Assembly: GCA_035079385.1 (NCBI GenBank)
Contig: JAVHKY010000034.1
Coordinates: 5,084,001 to 5,148,000, forward strand
Reading direction: 5' to 3'
Length of the DNA stretch: 64,000 nt
Origin: Aspidiotus rigidus
Taxonomy: Eukaryota; Arthropoda; Insecta; Hemiptera; Diaspididae
Positions 1 through 12,881 of the stretch are shown here, one piece after another (the stretch's first letter is position 1; each line of letters opens with the position of its first letter). The notes beneath the pieces are model-generated. The model had not been told where the DNA came from and did not search any database. It saw nothing but the letters and a program-made list of their open reading frames with translations. The position numbers and the translations under genes were made by a program.

Positions 1-311
1 GCTGAAGAGACAGCAGAGGTGTTTAAAGCAAAAAAGAGGACAACGACTGATGAAGAAGTTTTACGGATCAAGCGTAGTTGCTTGAAGAAGGGAAAGCTCA
101 AGAGTGAGCTAGATAAATGGACGACCAATATGTTGATACGCGACCTTGATGAGTGGATGAAAGTCAGCTAAACTTTCACATGACGCAGGCGTTAAACGGC
201 CATGGCTGCTTCAACGAATACCTTCACGAGAATTTAAGGAAAGTTGAGCAGGTAACGTGTTCGCGCTGCATCCAAGAATGGGGTGGGGACCTCAATGAGT
301 GTGAGGCGTGA
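1..311 (+). pseudogene. Non-LTR retrotransposon ORF2 C-terminal tail, frameshifted
   Basis: Two overlapping fragments cut by the window edge. Frame 1 is open from base 1 to a TAA at 169-171 and encodes a basic, Lys-rich 56-residue peptide. Frame 3 then carries FHMTQALNGHGCFNEYL, a basic linker and two CxxC-type pairs (CSRC, later C-E) before a TGA at 309. The T-Q-x-L-x-G-H-G-C-F-x-x-Y-L block followed by paired cysteines is typical of the tail after the reverse transcriptase of Jockey/R1-like LINEs. The same block, with similar DNA, recurs on the minus strand at 55610-55800, which confirms a repeat family. Frameshift and stops make it non-functional. The body of the element would lie left of the window. 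Confidence 0.6.
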
Positions 312-918
312 TCGGGGCAAGCTTAGTCGGTACCTGCATGAGATCGGAGTGGATGAAACGCTTGCTCCGAGTAGCGTGGTAACCACCAAACTAAAGTTCT
401 GAAGAAGCACTGAACTAGGTGTCGGCATTCTCAGCCACAATCATGAAGAAGAGGATCGACATGAAACGGAATAGTCAAGCGCAGAACCACGCTGTGGCCT
501 ACTCAACATCTGTATACCAGCCACATACAGACGACACTCTGCAGGCAAACTGCAGGAAGAAGACAAAGCTTAAGGTCTTGAAAAAGAAACTCCGACAACG
601 GTTTTGTGTGTTAAAGTTTTCACGGCTGGAGACACTGCAACTTGCTGGTTGCCAGGAACAGGGGTTCCGTCGAGGAGATTCTTCCAACACTGAAGTTATT
701 ATACCGGAAATTTTCGATACCGGTGTTGGAGGAAACAAAATTAATTAATACGCAACGCGCCTCCACTCCACGAAGGACGACGGACGACTGCAATGCGAAC
801 TCGAAGCTGAAAATTTTTTTAAGCATAAGACATCATACAGCTAAAAGCTCTGTGTTCTATGCCGAGCTGTTTGTACGTCTTGAAGATCAAGATATTATCC
901 TGATCGCTGATCTCTTCA
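312..918. other. No recognisable gene
   Basis: The first 100 bases still align loosely with the LINE tail at 55.6 kb. Beyond that I see only short chance ORFs. Confidence 0.5.
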
Positions 919-1349
919 GCTCTAGCTGGGTAAGACTGGGAAAACAATCTTGGTCGCAGAATGTTCTAATATTTTCTTCATGAAAAAACTCGAATCCAAA
1001 AAATTGGACCTATCCTCCCGAACCCCCACTCCCCAAATGGGCTGCAGAGCTACTTTTAGTTCTACAATCCAAATGGCCGTATCTCAGGCAATAATGATCG
1101 CAGAGCCATAAAAACTTGGAGACGTTTTGGAAGATGAGGACGTGCATTTGTGATTTTTTTTTCCAAAAAAATAACATCTATATTTTAGCAACTACAAAAC
1201 TTCAAACTCATTCAACGAGAAAAATCGAGGAGATGGCACCTGGTAATAATCATTTATATGATGCACCATGCCTTCAAAAACAACATACTTTAGGACCATA
1301 GTCCTCCGTGAGGTGGGACATTCTCAAAAAAAAACAATATTTTATGAAT

Positions 1350-3340
1350 TTCTCTGATTTTTTCATCAATAGCGGGGTAAGCTATGACTGCTACCGCAAT
1401 AGACCGCGTGGAATCGATAGTCAGTGTTCGGGCTGAATATTATTGACTATCTTTACTTTAAAATGTTTATTTTTCTTCTTCCTCAAGTCAAAGCGGTACA
1501 AACTGTGTTAATGAGAGCCACGCACTTGTGTGAAGTGAAAGAATCCCATCTCAAGATAAGGGGACAATTCTTCAAAATTTGATATTCATGAGCGGGGAAA
1601 TACAACAAGAAGATTGCCCTCTGCCCTCGGCTTAGGAGTGAGAGAACGGCGATCCCCGCACGTTCATTTGAAGTTCTCCCTGTCTTATGCCGACGGAAGA
1701 AAATAATACCAAGAAAATTTTTTCTGCTGTGAGCTCGGGGTGAGAAAACGGCAATCGCTCCACATTTGAAGGAGAATACGCAAAAATCATTGGTGTGTTA
1801 TACCGATGATAGAAGGGAAGCTTCTATCAAACGACGGGCGATCGCCGTTCTCTCACTGCGATCTCACAAAAGAAAAACTTTTTGATGTATTTCTCTAATT
1901 TTTTCAACAATAGCGGCGTATGCTCTGACTGCTACCGCAGTACACCGCGTGGAATTAATAGTCAATGTTCGGGCTGAATATTATTCACTAAATTTCCTTA
2001 GAATGTTTATTTTTCTTTTTCCTCAAGTCGCAACGGTACAAACTGTGTTAGTTACTGAGAGCCGTGCACTTCCATGAAACGAAGGAATACCCTCCCAAGA
2101 TAAGGGGACAATAAATAAATAAAATTAAATCCTCAAAGGTACGAGCCATTTTATAATTGAGGGTCATAAGGGGCAATTGTTCAAAATCTGACATTTATGA
2201 GCGAGGCAATACAATGAGAAGGTTGCCCTCTGTCTTGGGCTTGGGATGAGAGAACGGCGATCTTCGCAGTTCATTCGATGTGGAAGAAAAAGGAGAAATT
2301 CTCCCCATGTTATGGAGGGAAGTAAATAATACCGAGAAAATGTTTTCTATTGTGAGCGCGGGGTGAGGAAACGGTGATTGTCCCGCGTTTGAAGGAGAAT
2401 ACGCGAAAACTATCGGTGTATTATGCCGGTACGTCAGGCAATCGCCCTTCTTTCACTGCGATCTCACAACAGAAAAAATTTTTGATGATTCTCTAATTTT
2501 TCATCATGAGCGGGGTAAGCTATGACTGCTACCGCAATAGACCGCTTGGAATCAATAGTCAATGCTCGGGCTGAATAATACGCACTCATGACATTTACTA
2601 GGTATCTTTACTTTAAAATGTTTATTTTAATTTTTCTCCCAATCGCAGCGGTACAAATTGTGTTAATGAGAGCGGTGCACTTGCGTAAAGTGAAAAAATC
2701 CCATCTCAAGATAAGAGGATAAAATCTTCAAAATTTGATATTCATGAGCGAGGCAATACAAGGAGAGGATTGCCCTCTGTCCTGGGCTTGGGGGTGAGGG
2801 AAAGGCGATCATCGCACGTTCATTCGAAGTGGAAGAGAAAGGAAAAATTCTTCCTGTCTTAAGCCAATGGAAAAAAATAATACCGAGAAAATTTTTTCTG
2901 CTGTGAGCTCGGGGTGAGAAAACGGCGATCGCCCTCGTTTGAAGGAGAATATGCGAAATGATAGAAGCTTCACTTCTATCAAACGCCGGGCGATCACCGT
3001 CCTTCCACTGCGATCTCACAACGGAAAAAATTTTTGATGTATTTCTCCAATTTTTTCATCACTAACGGGGTAAGCTATGACTGCTACCGCAATAGACCGC
3101 GTGGGGTGAATAGTCAATGTTCGGGCTTAATAATACGCCCTCCTGACATTCACTACCTTTTACTTTAAAATGTTTATTTTTATTTTTCTCCAAGTCGCAG
3201 CGGTACTGAGTGAGAGCCGTGTTCTTTCGTGAAGTGGAAGAATCCCATCTCAAGGTAAGGGAACAATATTTCAGGGAATACAAGGCGAGGATCGCCTTCT
3301 GTCGTGAGCTCGCGGTGAGAGAACGACTATAACCCGGCAC
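1350..3340. repeat. Tandem units of ~540-600 bp inside the inverted-repeat element
   Basis: The motif GACTGCTACCGC recurs at 1386, 1926, 2524 and 3079, giving spacings of 540, 598 and 555 bp. Each unit repeats the same order of blocks: AGCGGGGTAAGC, TTCGGGCTGAAT, AAAATGTTTATTTTT, GGTACAAACTGTGTT, GAGAACGGCGATC and TCTCACTGCGATCTC. The fourth unit is cut near 3340, and the block order is then resumed in inverted orientation from about 4030 down to 3570. Confidence 0.85.
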
Positions 3341-4139
3341 TCGGGGAAACCAATGGCTTTCTTTCTATTCATGAAAATAAAATGGGTGTCACCAACGCCT
3401 TCCAGAGGTATTGTGTGCTCGTGGAATTTTTCAATTATATTTTTTCTGAAGTCTGCAAATAATTTTTTGTAGGTATTCATCTCATTCAGATAAGGAAATT
3501 GAAAAATCAGGAACTCATTCTGGCATTTTCTTCATCTCCTGGAAGAGCGAAGATTTTTGCGTATTCTACCGCTTTGATTAAACGCGGTGCGATCGCTGTC
3601 TTCTCATCGCGAGTTAACAACAGATAAAAAACCTCACCCCATCATTCCTTCTAACGGCAGAACATAACGGGAGTTTTCGCGTATTCTCCTACTTTGATCA
3701 ACAGTGCAGTGGAGCGATCCCCTTTCTCTCACCGCGAACTCACAACAGAAAACGATCTTCTTGTTGTGTTACTTCGCTCATAAATTCCAATTTTTAAGGT
3801 ATCATTTCCTCATCTTGAGATTTAATTCTTCCACTTCACGCAAGTGCACGGGTCTCAGTAACACAGTTTGTACCGCTGCAACTCAGAGAAAAGTAAAAAT
3901 AAACATTTTAGAGTAAAGATAATGAATGTCAGAAGTACGTATTATTCAGCCCGAACATTGACTATTGATTCCACGCGGTCTATTGCGGTAGCAGTCGTAG
4001 CTTACCCTGCTACTGATGAAAAAATTAGAGAAATTCATCAAAAATATTCATTTTTTGAGAGAATGTTCCATCTCACCAAGGACTATGATACCAAAGTATG
4101 GCATGGCCCATCAGATGGCTAAATATTCTCTGGTACACC

Positions 4140-4327
4140 CCCTTAATTTTTCTTGTTAAATTCGTTTGAAGTTTTGTTATTGCTAAAAAATAAAAAAAAA
4201 GTGATACTTTTTTTTTTTTTTTTGAAAAAAATGCACCCTTAATTTTTCTTGTTAAATTCGTTTGAAGTTTTGTTATTGCTAAAAAATAAAAAAAAAGTGA
4301 TACTTTTTTTTTTTTGAAAAAAATGCA
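4140..4327. repeat. Near-perfect 96-bp tandem duplication
   Basis: Two adjacent copies starting with CCCTTAATTTTTCTTG at 4140 and 4236. They differ mainly in the length of a T tract. They sit in the right arm of the inverted-repeat element and are absent from its left arm, so the duplication is recent. Confidence 0.9.
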
Positions 4328-4535
4328 ATGGATTAAAATGTTTCCAAGTTTCATCGCTCTGCAATCGTTATTGCCTGAGATACAGACAGCCATTTGGCTT
4401 TTAGGCCTAAAAATAGCTCTGTAGCCCATATGGGGAAACGGGTGGGTCCAATTTTGTGGATTTCGAGTTTTTTCATTAGGGACAACAATGGAGCGTTTTG
4501 CGACCAAGGTCGTTTTCCCCTCTTACCCGGCGCCA

Positions 4536-5035
4536 CAACCTTCAAATGAACGAACCAAAAACGAGAGAAAGTTGAGCAATCATTACAAAACAACCTATCA
4601 GAAGCAAGAACACAATTCTTAACGATCTTACCGTCCTAAAACGGATATTAAGTATTGTCTACACTACATTTTCTGGTTTAGAGGACAGTGTATATGTCGC
4701 ATTCAGTATCGAAAGTGTGTACAGTATCGAAAGTCGCGCTTGTTTCACGCGCGGCGTGCAGCGTTCTCCGCCAGCGTTTCCTACTACTTCCCCTTTCTGC
4801 GTTGCGTTCTTCGTTTGTACGTTCTTCGTATTTTTTTTTCTTTGTACGTTGTTCGACGTATTTTTCCTATTTTTTTCTATTCGTATTTCTTTTTATTTGT
4901 AATATTTTTTCTTCGTTTTCTTCGTAATTTGTATTTCTTTCTATTCGTAATATTTTTTCTTCTTTCGTATTTTCTTCGTATTTTCTCCTTTTTGTACATT
5001 GTTTGTATTTTTCTCTCTCTGTACCATCTTGGTAT
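4536..5035. other. T-rich low-complexity stretch
   Basis: About 4780-5020 is a pyrimidine-rich run of TTCGTATTT-like words (also TTTCTTTTT and TTCTTCGTA). It is open in several frames only because of composition. No gene is supported. Confidence 0.6.
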
Positions 5036-5037
5036 TA

Positions 5038-5222
5038 TTCATAATGATACTATAATAATGAAATGTATTTCGACAATTTATTTGTAATAATCATTACAGG
5101 TACGCTTTGCATGGCACTTCGAATTCATAATGATACTATAATAATGAAATGTATTTCGACAATTTATTTGTAATAATTTTGTAATAATTATTACAGGTAC
5201 GCTTTGCGTGGCACTTCGAATT
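5038..5222. repeat. ~86-100 bp direct tandem duplication
   Basis: The segment beginning TTCATAATGATACTATAATA is present at 5038 and again at 5124. Both copies run through TTACAGGTACGCTTTGC and TGGCACTTCGAATT; the second copy has about 15 extra bases. It duplicates the end of the Cys-rich reading frame on the opposite strand. Confidence 0.9.
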
Positions 5223-5563
5223 GCAAACAAAATTATTTAGAGCACATTTACAAGTGGTTGTATTGCACCCTGTGCGACATGAGCACTTTACAAATCCTTG
5301 GGTGTTGCCACCTACTGATGATAGCCCCACGACCTCCCGCAATGACAACGTTTTGTCCCGAGGAACGTCGTCAGCCTGAAGAAAATTTTCTTTCAAAACA
5401 TCAAACTGATTTGCTGTGTAGGCCTGATTCAGGACCCCAAATTTAGTTCCAATGGTGAACGAACCCGGGGCATTTTCCTCTAAAACAACTCCGAGAATAT
5501 TTCGCTGGTCGGACTTGGCACGATCAACAAGATGAAATAAATTCAGTGTCTTCGAGTTATTTC
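5136..5563 (-). pseudogene. Integrase-derived Cys-rich C-terminus (KRAB-A/GIN-like)
   Basis: A minus-strand reading frame open from a possible acceptor (AATAATAG|G at 5564/5563) to a stop at 5136. Its first half reads VDRAKSDQRNILGVVLEEN, then FTIGTKFGVLNQ and NQFDVL. Its second half has SLREVVGLSS and then the cysteine pattern CSCRTGC, TCKCALN, CNSKCH, TC. As I recall, this order (DR..D.RN.LGVV, NQFD, SLRE, C.C..GC..N.C.CKK....CN..CH) closes a family of arthropod integrase-derived proteins often named KRAB-A domain-containing 2-like. The metal-binding tail is well kept, but no integrase catalytic region or start codon was found upstream. It is therefore either the last exon of a domesticated gene or a fragment. 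Confidence 0.5.
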
Positions 5564-7879
5564 CTATTATTTTCTATACCTACAAATGTATTACATACCG
5601 AAGCCGAACTTTAGTCTACCAGAATTTGAAAAAGTTCAGGTGGATTGCATTGCAGAATCGTGGGGTGAGCTGTACATAAGAAAATTCAGGTACGCGTTTC
5701 TTGAATTTTTTCAGAAAAATGTGTGAAATTTTCCTAGTCATAATAAGATAGGTATTAATTTTTATTGTACAGATTCAACCAAGTAGCGTGCAGTTATACC
5801 AATGAGAATAAGGAAATGCTGTACTGCGCAATAAAATTGGGGATATACAATTTTGTTACATTTTATTCATTTTGTCATAAAATAGATGGAATTTTGATTA
5901 AATGGTGTTCAATTCATCGCAAGCGGTAGTATTTCGTAATGGCGTGAGGAATACGTCTTCACAATAATTTGTCACAAACATTATTAATTTTCTTTTCAAA
6001 AACGATATAATAATTATGATATTCATCATATTCCAATAAGTTCTACAAGAATTTCGAAAAGAAATAAAAAAAAATGTGAAAATTTTGCCGGTATCTAGAA
6101 CAGCGATTTCTTCAAATTGAACGTTGAACGTACATGAGAACGCCAATTTAATGGAAAATCGTGTACCAGTCGGCATGGCGTGCTCCGCTAAATCACGGAT
6201 CGGACCACGAGTGGAGACAGCTGATGACGCGGAGGCTACGGATATTCGGACATCAACGTAGGACACCATCAAGAGGCGAACAGGGAAGAGCAGGACAGGT
6301 ACGAGGTGAGACGTAAGGGGAACAGGTGCAGCGAGAGAGACGCGCAAGATACACCGAAAAGAGAAATGGCCTCAAAATTCTTTTTTTTTTTTTTCACATT
6401 CTATTTTCGAATTCATTCCTATGCAACCACATGTGTCTACTTCTCCAGCGTGCAAAACGACGCGTTCATCGTGTTTCTCCAAATAATACGCGCGACTTTC
6501 GATACTGTACGACTTTCGTTAAAAGATACGACATATAGAAGCGTTTGAAGATTCCACTAAAACTCCTTAAAAAGGCAAAAAACAAAAGATAAGAACGAAT
6601 CACCTTGAGACAGACACGATTACGCGTCGCTACAATCAAAGCATTAAAAGAAATGTACGACTGAAATTAAGTAAGTCGAGCCTCGATGCATAAGTTGTAC
6701 GTAAGTTTCGCGACTTTGAACTTTTATTACGGCTGCCTTCAGAATAACGTTTAGTCCGGGACTGAATATACACCACTTGGCTCTCTATAACTGGACAATT
6801 TTTCCGCAGAACATATTACAATAATTATTGCTCTCGTATTAAAGCGGCGGCTTAATTTCTTTTTCCGAGATAATTTTCCAAACGAAGAGAAAACGAAAAA
6901 TTAAATAAAGGGAACTAACGTATATATACATAAGAAACACCCTCCTCCTCGCGTATCCTTCTCTTTCGTTTTATTTTTTTCTTTCTGCTTTCTTTTAACA
7001 AACTCGCTGGTATAATAAAAGTTTACTCGATGGTACTCGTGAACATTTTCAGACGTAATGAGGTACTTTGCGGTATTATATCGCCTTTAATGATGTAGTT
7101 TAATTTCGCGCACACAGTATAATATACTCTTGTATACATACACAACGCCCCCACGCTGTTTATGCGTTCTTGTTAACAGTCCGCACGCGTCACTATACCT
7201 TTGAGTCGCGTTCGAAACAGCAGCGCGATATCCGACAATACCGAGAATTACAGAACATATTAATATACTAGACTTCGGTGTACAGTGTGTAGCTATTGTG
7301 GTAGAACTGTAGGTATCCTCTATATTTTTGGGAAATTGACGACGTGGAGGTCCGAAGAAATCCTTCATGATACCTTCTTTGATATTTTTTCCCCCTTCGC
7401 GATTATCGCAACCTGTCACTTTTCTGGAGTTACAATTCTTTACGACTCAATAATAGAGTCGATCGGTTCGATACTACAATCAGTACACCGACAGAGCAGT
7501 AAGTTGACATCAATTGACAACGGTGTAGGATAGTCGAGAAAGTGAGTTGGAAAAGAGTACACGAGAGTTATCAGAACCGCGATGACCGATCTTATTCATT
7601 TCACCCTCGAAACAAGATTGTTCTAATTTTCATATGAGTACCTACTATTGTCACGTCCTTCGTATCAAAAATGTTGTTGTCACAAACACGGGATATTACC
7701 ACCCAAGCAGAGTGGTTATCGACACTAAACTTTTCAAGTCGATAATAAAGTGATGAAACGTAATCCCATGAGGACCATTCCACCTCTTATAAAACTATAG
7801 GGTAAGACTAATGCTCATGTTTCGCGCCAATTTCACAGCCATCCTTCAATTTTTTCATCGCTTTCTCATATAACTTGAC
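5564..7879. other. No supported gene; one GC-richer patch at 6130-6330
   Basis: Mostly AT-rich unique sequence in the unresolved toy intron. 6130-6330 is richer in G+C and contains donor-like sites on the plus strand (ACAG|GTACGAG, ACGAG|GTGAGAC), but no frame stays open convincingly. A 110-codon minus ORF at 7087-7419 matches nothing I know. Confidence 0.4.
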
Positions 7880-9227
7880 TTGTGGAAAGTCAAGTCGAAA
7901 TCTAACAAAAATTTCATTACTCCAAAGTCTTGGTCGAAATATTATTGAAATCTACTGCAGGTCGACGCAAGGGGTCCACAAACGTGAACCTCATTTCGAC
8001 TCTGTATCGTCGTCAACTGAATCCACTTCTTCTATTTTTCATCGATCTGATTGCTTTGTTTCGTTGATTAACGGTTAATCTTTAGAGCTCTGGCCACGTA
8101 CTGCTGGTTGACTTTAAAACGACGTTGGTCACGAGTGTACCTAGACACGTTCTCGTAGCACTCAGCCCGTTAGATCACTTCACTACTCGGAGACAGATTG
8201 CGTATATAATGAGGACCATTGAGAATCCTAATCATACTTGACCAGAGTATAGCAATGATTGACGCAATCTCGACGTCGATATTCAGTCGCTTTTAAAATC
8301 TAATACCCGAAGTCGACTCATTTTTTACCTCGATTCTCAGACCCTACCAAATTGGACAACTGCGAAATCTATACAATTTCGACGTTGATTGCAGGTCTGT
8401 TGCCGATGAATGACGTATGGTCAACTCAGTCGACATTAATCTAATACCAGGAGTCAACTCGATTTTCATATCGTCAATGAATCTATGGAACAAAATGAGC
8501 AGTCGAATTTGAGTAGACTTCCAGTCATTTTGAGTGTATTTGCAATCGATATTGAACAACATCAATTTCGACTCAAAAATAGGCGGGAATTACAAGTCAA
8601 TCTGAAGCTGACAAAATTCAGGGCAGGTAATATCCGTACTTTCAACTCACGTCTGCTTCATCCTTGTGAACTTGTCCATCCAAACATGTTGGATGAAGCA
8701 AAAAAAGATACAAAGAGAAAATTCTTCCCTCACTTTCATATATCTCTATAGGTATGAGTGTACAAATATTCGAGTAAATCATAATTGTTTTCTACTATTG
8801 AATACGAAAACATGATCCCAATGAACAAGGTCAATTTCAGATTGATGAAAGAATTTGAAGAAGTCGATTTAAAATTGACTCTGGATTAACGTCAGTTCAA
8901 AGTCAACCCTGAAGTACCAGAAACTTACAAATTAATATACTCGAAATTGATACAACAGAAACGTTTAATTCCAGGTTAATATAGGAAAATTTGGAGAAGT
9001 TCACTCTTAAGTGACTCCAAATCGACGTCAACTAGAGGTCATGCAACCTACAATACTAGACAACTACAAATCAACTTGAAATCGACCGAACAGAGCGGTC
9101 AGTTTTGGGTCAAGAGAAAAAATCATGAGAAATTGACATGAATTGACTTATCAGTGTTAATTCAAGATCAATCTGAAGTCAATCAGCGTAAATTATCAGA
9201 AACCTACAAATTGCCTTGAAATTAAAA
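7880..9227. repeat. Diverged TTGAC-rich monomers, left flank of the array
   Basis: Words such as GTCGAC, TTGAC and GTCAA recur every 10-30 bases, with recurrent blocks GGAGAAGTTGAC, AGGTCAATCTGAAGTCAATC, CAGAAACCTACAAAT and CAACAGA(G/A)C. Monomers are about 140 bp and poorly matched to each other, becoming clearer towards 9228. It is the ageing edge of the satellite domain. Confidence 0.65.
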
Positions 9228-11465
9228 TTGGAGAAGTTGACTCACATTGACTCCAGGTTGACTTCTATTCAAGGTCAATTTGAAATGAATCAATATTAAA
9301 TCTCAGAAACCTTCAAATAAACTTCTAATCAACTCAACAGAACAGTCAATTACCGGTAAATAGGAAAATTTAGAGAAGTTGACCCCAAATTCACACTAGC
9401 TCAACGTTTTTTGGGGTCAACCAACCTACAATACCAGAGAATTATAATTTATTTAGAATTACCCAAACAGAGCAATCAATTTTAGGTGAAAAAAAAAAAA
9501 AAAAAAAAATTGGAGAAGTTGACTTCACATTGACTCCAGGTTGACTTCTATTCAAGGTCAATTTGAAATGAATCAATATTAAATCTCAGAAACCTTCAAA
9601 TAAACTTCTAATCAACTCAACAGAACAGTCAATTACCGGTAAATAGGAAAATTTAGAGAAGTTGACCCCAAATTCACACTAGATCAACGTTTTTTGGGGT
9701 CAACCAACCTACAATACCAGAGAATTATAATTTATTTAGGATTACCCAAACAGAGCAATCAATTTTAGGTAAAAAAAAAAAAAAAAAAAAAATTGGAGAA
9801 GTTGACTTCACATTGACTCCAGGTTGACTTCTATTCAAGGTCAATTTGAAATGAATCAATATTAAATCTCAGAAACCTTCAAATAAACTTCTAATCAACT
9901 CAACAGAACAGTCAATTACCGGTAAATAGGAAAATTTAGAGAAGTTGACCCCAAATTCACACTAGATCAACGTTTTTTGGGGTCAACCAACCTACAATAC
10001 CAGAGAATTATAATTTATTTAAAATTATCCAAACAAAACAATCAATTTTAGGTAAAAAAAAAAAAAAAAATTGGAGAAGTTGACTTCACATTGACTCCAG
10101 GTTGACTTCAATTCAAGGTCAATTTGAAATGAATCAATATTAAATCTCAGAAACCTTCAAATAAACTTCTAATCAACTCAACAGAACAGTCGATTACCGG
10201 TAAATAGGAAAATTTAGAGAAGTTGACCCCAAATTCACACTAGATCAACGTTTTTTGGGGTCAACCAACCTACAATACCAGAGAATTATAATTTATTTAA
10301 AATTATCCAAACAAAGCAATCAATTTTAGGTAAAAAAAAAAAAAAAAAATTGGAGAAGTTGACTTCACATTGACTCCAGGTTGACTTCAATTCAAGGTCA
10401 ATTTGAAATGAATCAATATTAAATCTCAGAAACCTTCAAATAAACTTCTAATCAACTCAACAGAACAGTCGATTACCGGTAAATAGGAAAATTTAGAGAA
10501 GTTGACCCCAAATTCACACTAGCTCAACGTTTTTTGGGGTCAACCAACCTACAATACCAGAGAATTATAATTTATTTAGAATTATCCAAACAAAGCAATC
10601 AATTTTAGGTAAAAAAAAAAAAAAAAAAAAAAAAATTGGAGAAGTTGACTTCACATTGACTCCAGGTTGACTTCAATTCAAGGTCAATTTGAAATGAATC
10701 AATATTAAATCTCAGAAACCTTCAAATAAACTTCTAATCAACTCAACAGAACAGTCGATTACCGGTAAATAGGAAAATTTAGAGAAGTTGACCCCAAATT
10801 CACACTAGCTCAACGTTTTTTGGGGTCAACCAACCTACAATACCAGAGAATTATAATTTATTTAGAATTATCCAAACAAAGCAATCAATTTTAGGTAAAA
10901 AAAAAAAAAAAAAAAAAAAAATTGGAGAAGTTGACTTCACATTGACTCCAGGTTGACTTCAATTCAAGGTCAATTTGAAATGAATCAATATTAAATCTCA
11001 GAAACCTTCAAATAAACTTCTAATCAACTCAACAGAACAGTCGATTACCGGTAAATAGGAAAATTTAGAGAAGTTGACCCCAAATTCACACTAGATCAAC
11101 GTTTTTTGGGGTCAACCAACCTACAATACCAGAGAATTATAATTTATTTAAAATTATCCAAACAAAGCAATCAATTTTAGGTAAAAAAAAAAAAAAAAAA
11201 AAAAAAATTGGAGAAGTTGACTTCACATTGACTCCAGGTTGACTTCAATTCAAGGTCAATTTGAAATGAATCAATATTAAATCTCAGAAACCTTCAAATA
11301 AACTTCTAATCAACTCAACAGAACAGTCGATTACCGGTAAATAGGAAAATTTAGAGAAGTTGACCCCAAATTCACACTAGCTCAACGTTTTTTGGGGTCA
11401 ACCAACCTACAATACCAGAGAATTATAATTTATTTAGAATTACCCAAACAGAGCAATCAATTTTA

Positions 11466-11500
<35 letters not shown>

Positions 11501-12881
11501 GAGAAGTTGACTTCACATTGACTCCTGGTTGACTTCTATTCAAGGTCAATTTGAAATGAATCAATATTAAATCTCAGAAACCTTCAAATAAACTTCTAAT
11601 CAACTCAACAGAACAGTCAATTACCGGTAAATAGGAAAATTTAGAGAAGTTGACCCCAAATTCACACTAGATCAACGTTTTTTGGGGTCAACCAACCTAC
11701 AATACCAGAGAATTATAATTTATTTAAAATTATCCAAACAAAGCAATCAATTTTAGGTAAAAAAAAAAAAAAAAAAAAAAAAAAATTGGAGAAGTTGACT
11801 TCACATTGACTCCAGGTTGACTTCTATTCAAGGTCAATTTGAAATGAATCAATATTAAATCTCAGAAACCTTCAAATAAACTTCTAATCAACTCAACAGA
11901 ACAGTCAATTACCGGTAAATAGGAAAATTTAGAGAAGTTGACCCCAAATTCACACTAGCTCAACGTTTTTTGGGGTCAACCAACCTACAATACCAGAGAA
12001 TTATAATTTATTTAGAATTACCCAAACAGAGCAATCAATTTTAGGTGAAAAAAAAAAAAAAAAAAAAATTGGAGAAGTTGACTTCACATTGACTCCAGGT
12101 TGACTTCTATTCAAGGTCAATTTGAAATGAATCAATATTAAATCTCAGAAACCTTCAAATAAACTTCTAATCAACTCAACAGAACAGTCAATTACCGGTA
12201 AATAGGAAAATTTAGAGAAGTTGACCCCAAATTCACACTAGATCAACGTTTTTTGGGGTCAACCAACCTACAATACCAGAGAATTATAATTTATTTAGGA
12301 TTACCCAAACAGAGCAATCAATTTTAGGTAAAAAAAAAAAAAAAAAAAAAATTGGAGAAGTTGACTTCACATTGACTCCAGGTTGACTTCTATTCAAGGT
12401 CAATTTGAAATGAATCAATATTAAATCTCAGAAACCTTCAAATAAACTTCTAATCAACTCAACAGAACAGTCGATTACCGGTAAATAGGAAAATTTAGAG
12501 AAGTTGACCCCAAATTCACACTAGATCAACGTTTTTTGGGGTCAACCAACCTACAATACCAGAGAATTATAATTTATTTAAAATTATCCAAACAAAGCAA
12601 TCAATTTTAGGTAAAAAAAAAAATTGGATAAGTTGACTTCACATTGACTCCAGGTTGACTTCTATTCAAGGTCAATTTGAAATGAATCAATATTAAATCT
12701 CAGAAACCTTCGAATAAACTTCTAATCAACTCAACAGAACAGTCGATTACCGGTAAATAGGAAAATTTAGAGAAGTTGACCCCAAATTCACACTAGATCA
12801 ACGTTTTTTGGGGTCAACCAACCTACAATACCAGAGAATTATAATTTATTTACAATTATCCAAACAAAGCAATCAATTTTA

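Larger units (their letters stand above)
919..4534. mobile_element. Non-coding element with ~1 kb terminal inverted repeats
   Basis: The left end (GCTCTAGCTGGGTAAGACTG, 919) and the reverse complement of the right end (GGCGCCGGGTAAGAGGGGAA, 4534) are homologous. The match continues inward as diverged inverted arms of about 1 kb (919-1900 and 3540-4534). Landmarks shared in inverted order include the CTTGGTCGCA block, an AAAACTCGAA block, a GGCTGCAGAG/CTCTGTAGCC block, a CCATAGTCC block and a core with CTGCTACCGCAATAGACCGC. The middle holds direct tandem units. There is no transposase or other coding capacity. A related element at 23288-25678 has the same right end (reverse complement GGCTCTAGCCGGGTAAACAG), so this is a mobile family. 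I could not define a target-site duplication. Confidence 0.7.

Noticed and set aside
3868..4122. ORF with repeated DSTRSIAVAVVAYPA motif as a conserved protein
   Set aside because: The motif is the translation of the CTGCTACCGC core repeat and appears wherever that repeat is copied, in different contexts and with stops.
4688..5087. Phe/Leu-rich ORFs resembling membrane proteins
   Set aside because: Three overlapping frames are all open because the DNA is a T-rich low-complexity run.
7087..7419. 110-codon minus ORF as a toy C-terminal exon
   Set aside because: It lacks the Pro/Ser/Thr-rich character and homeodomain neighbours expected and has no convincing splice sites.
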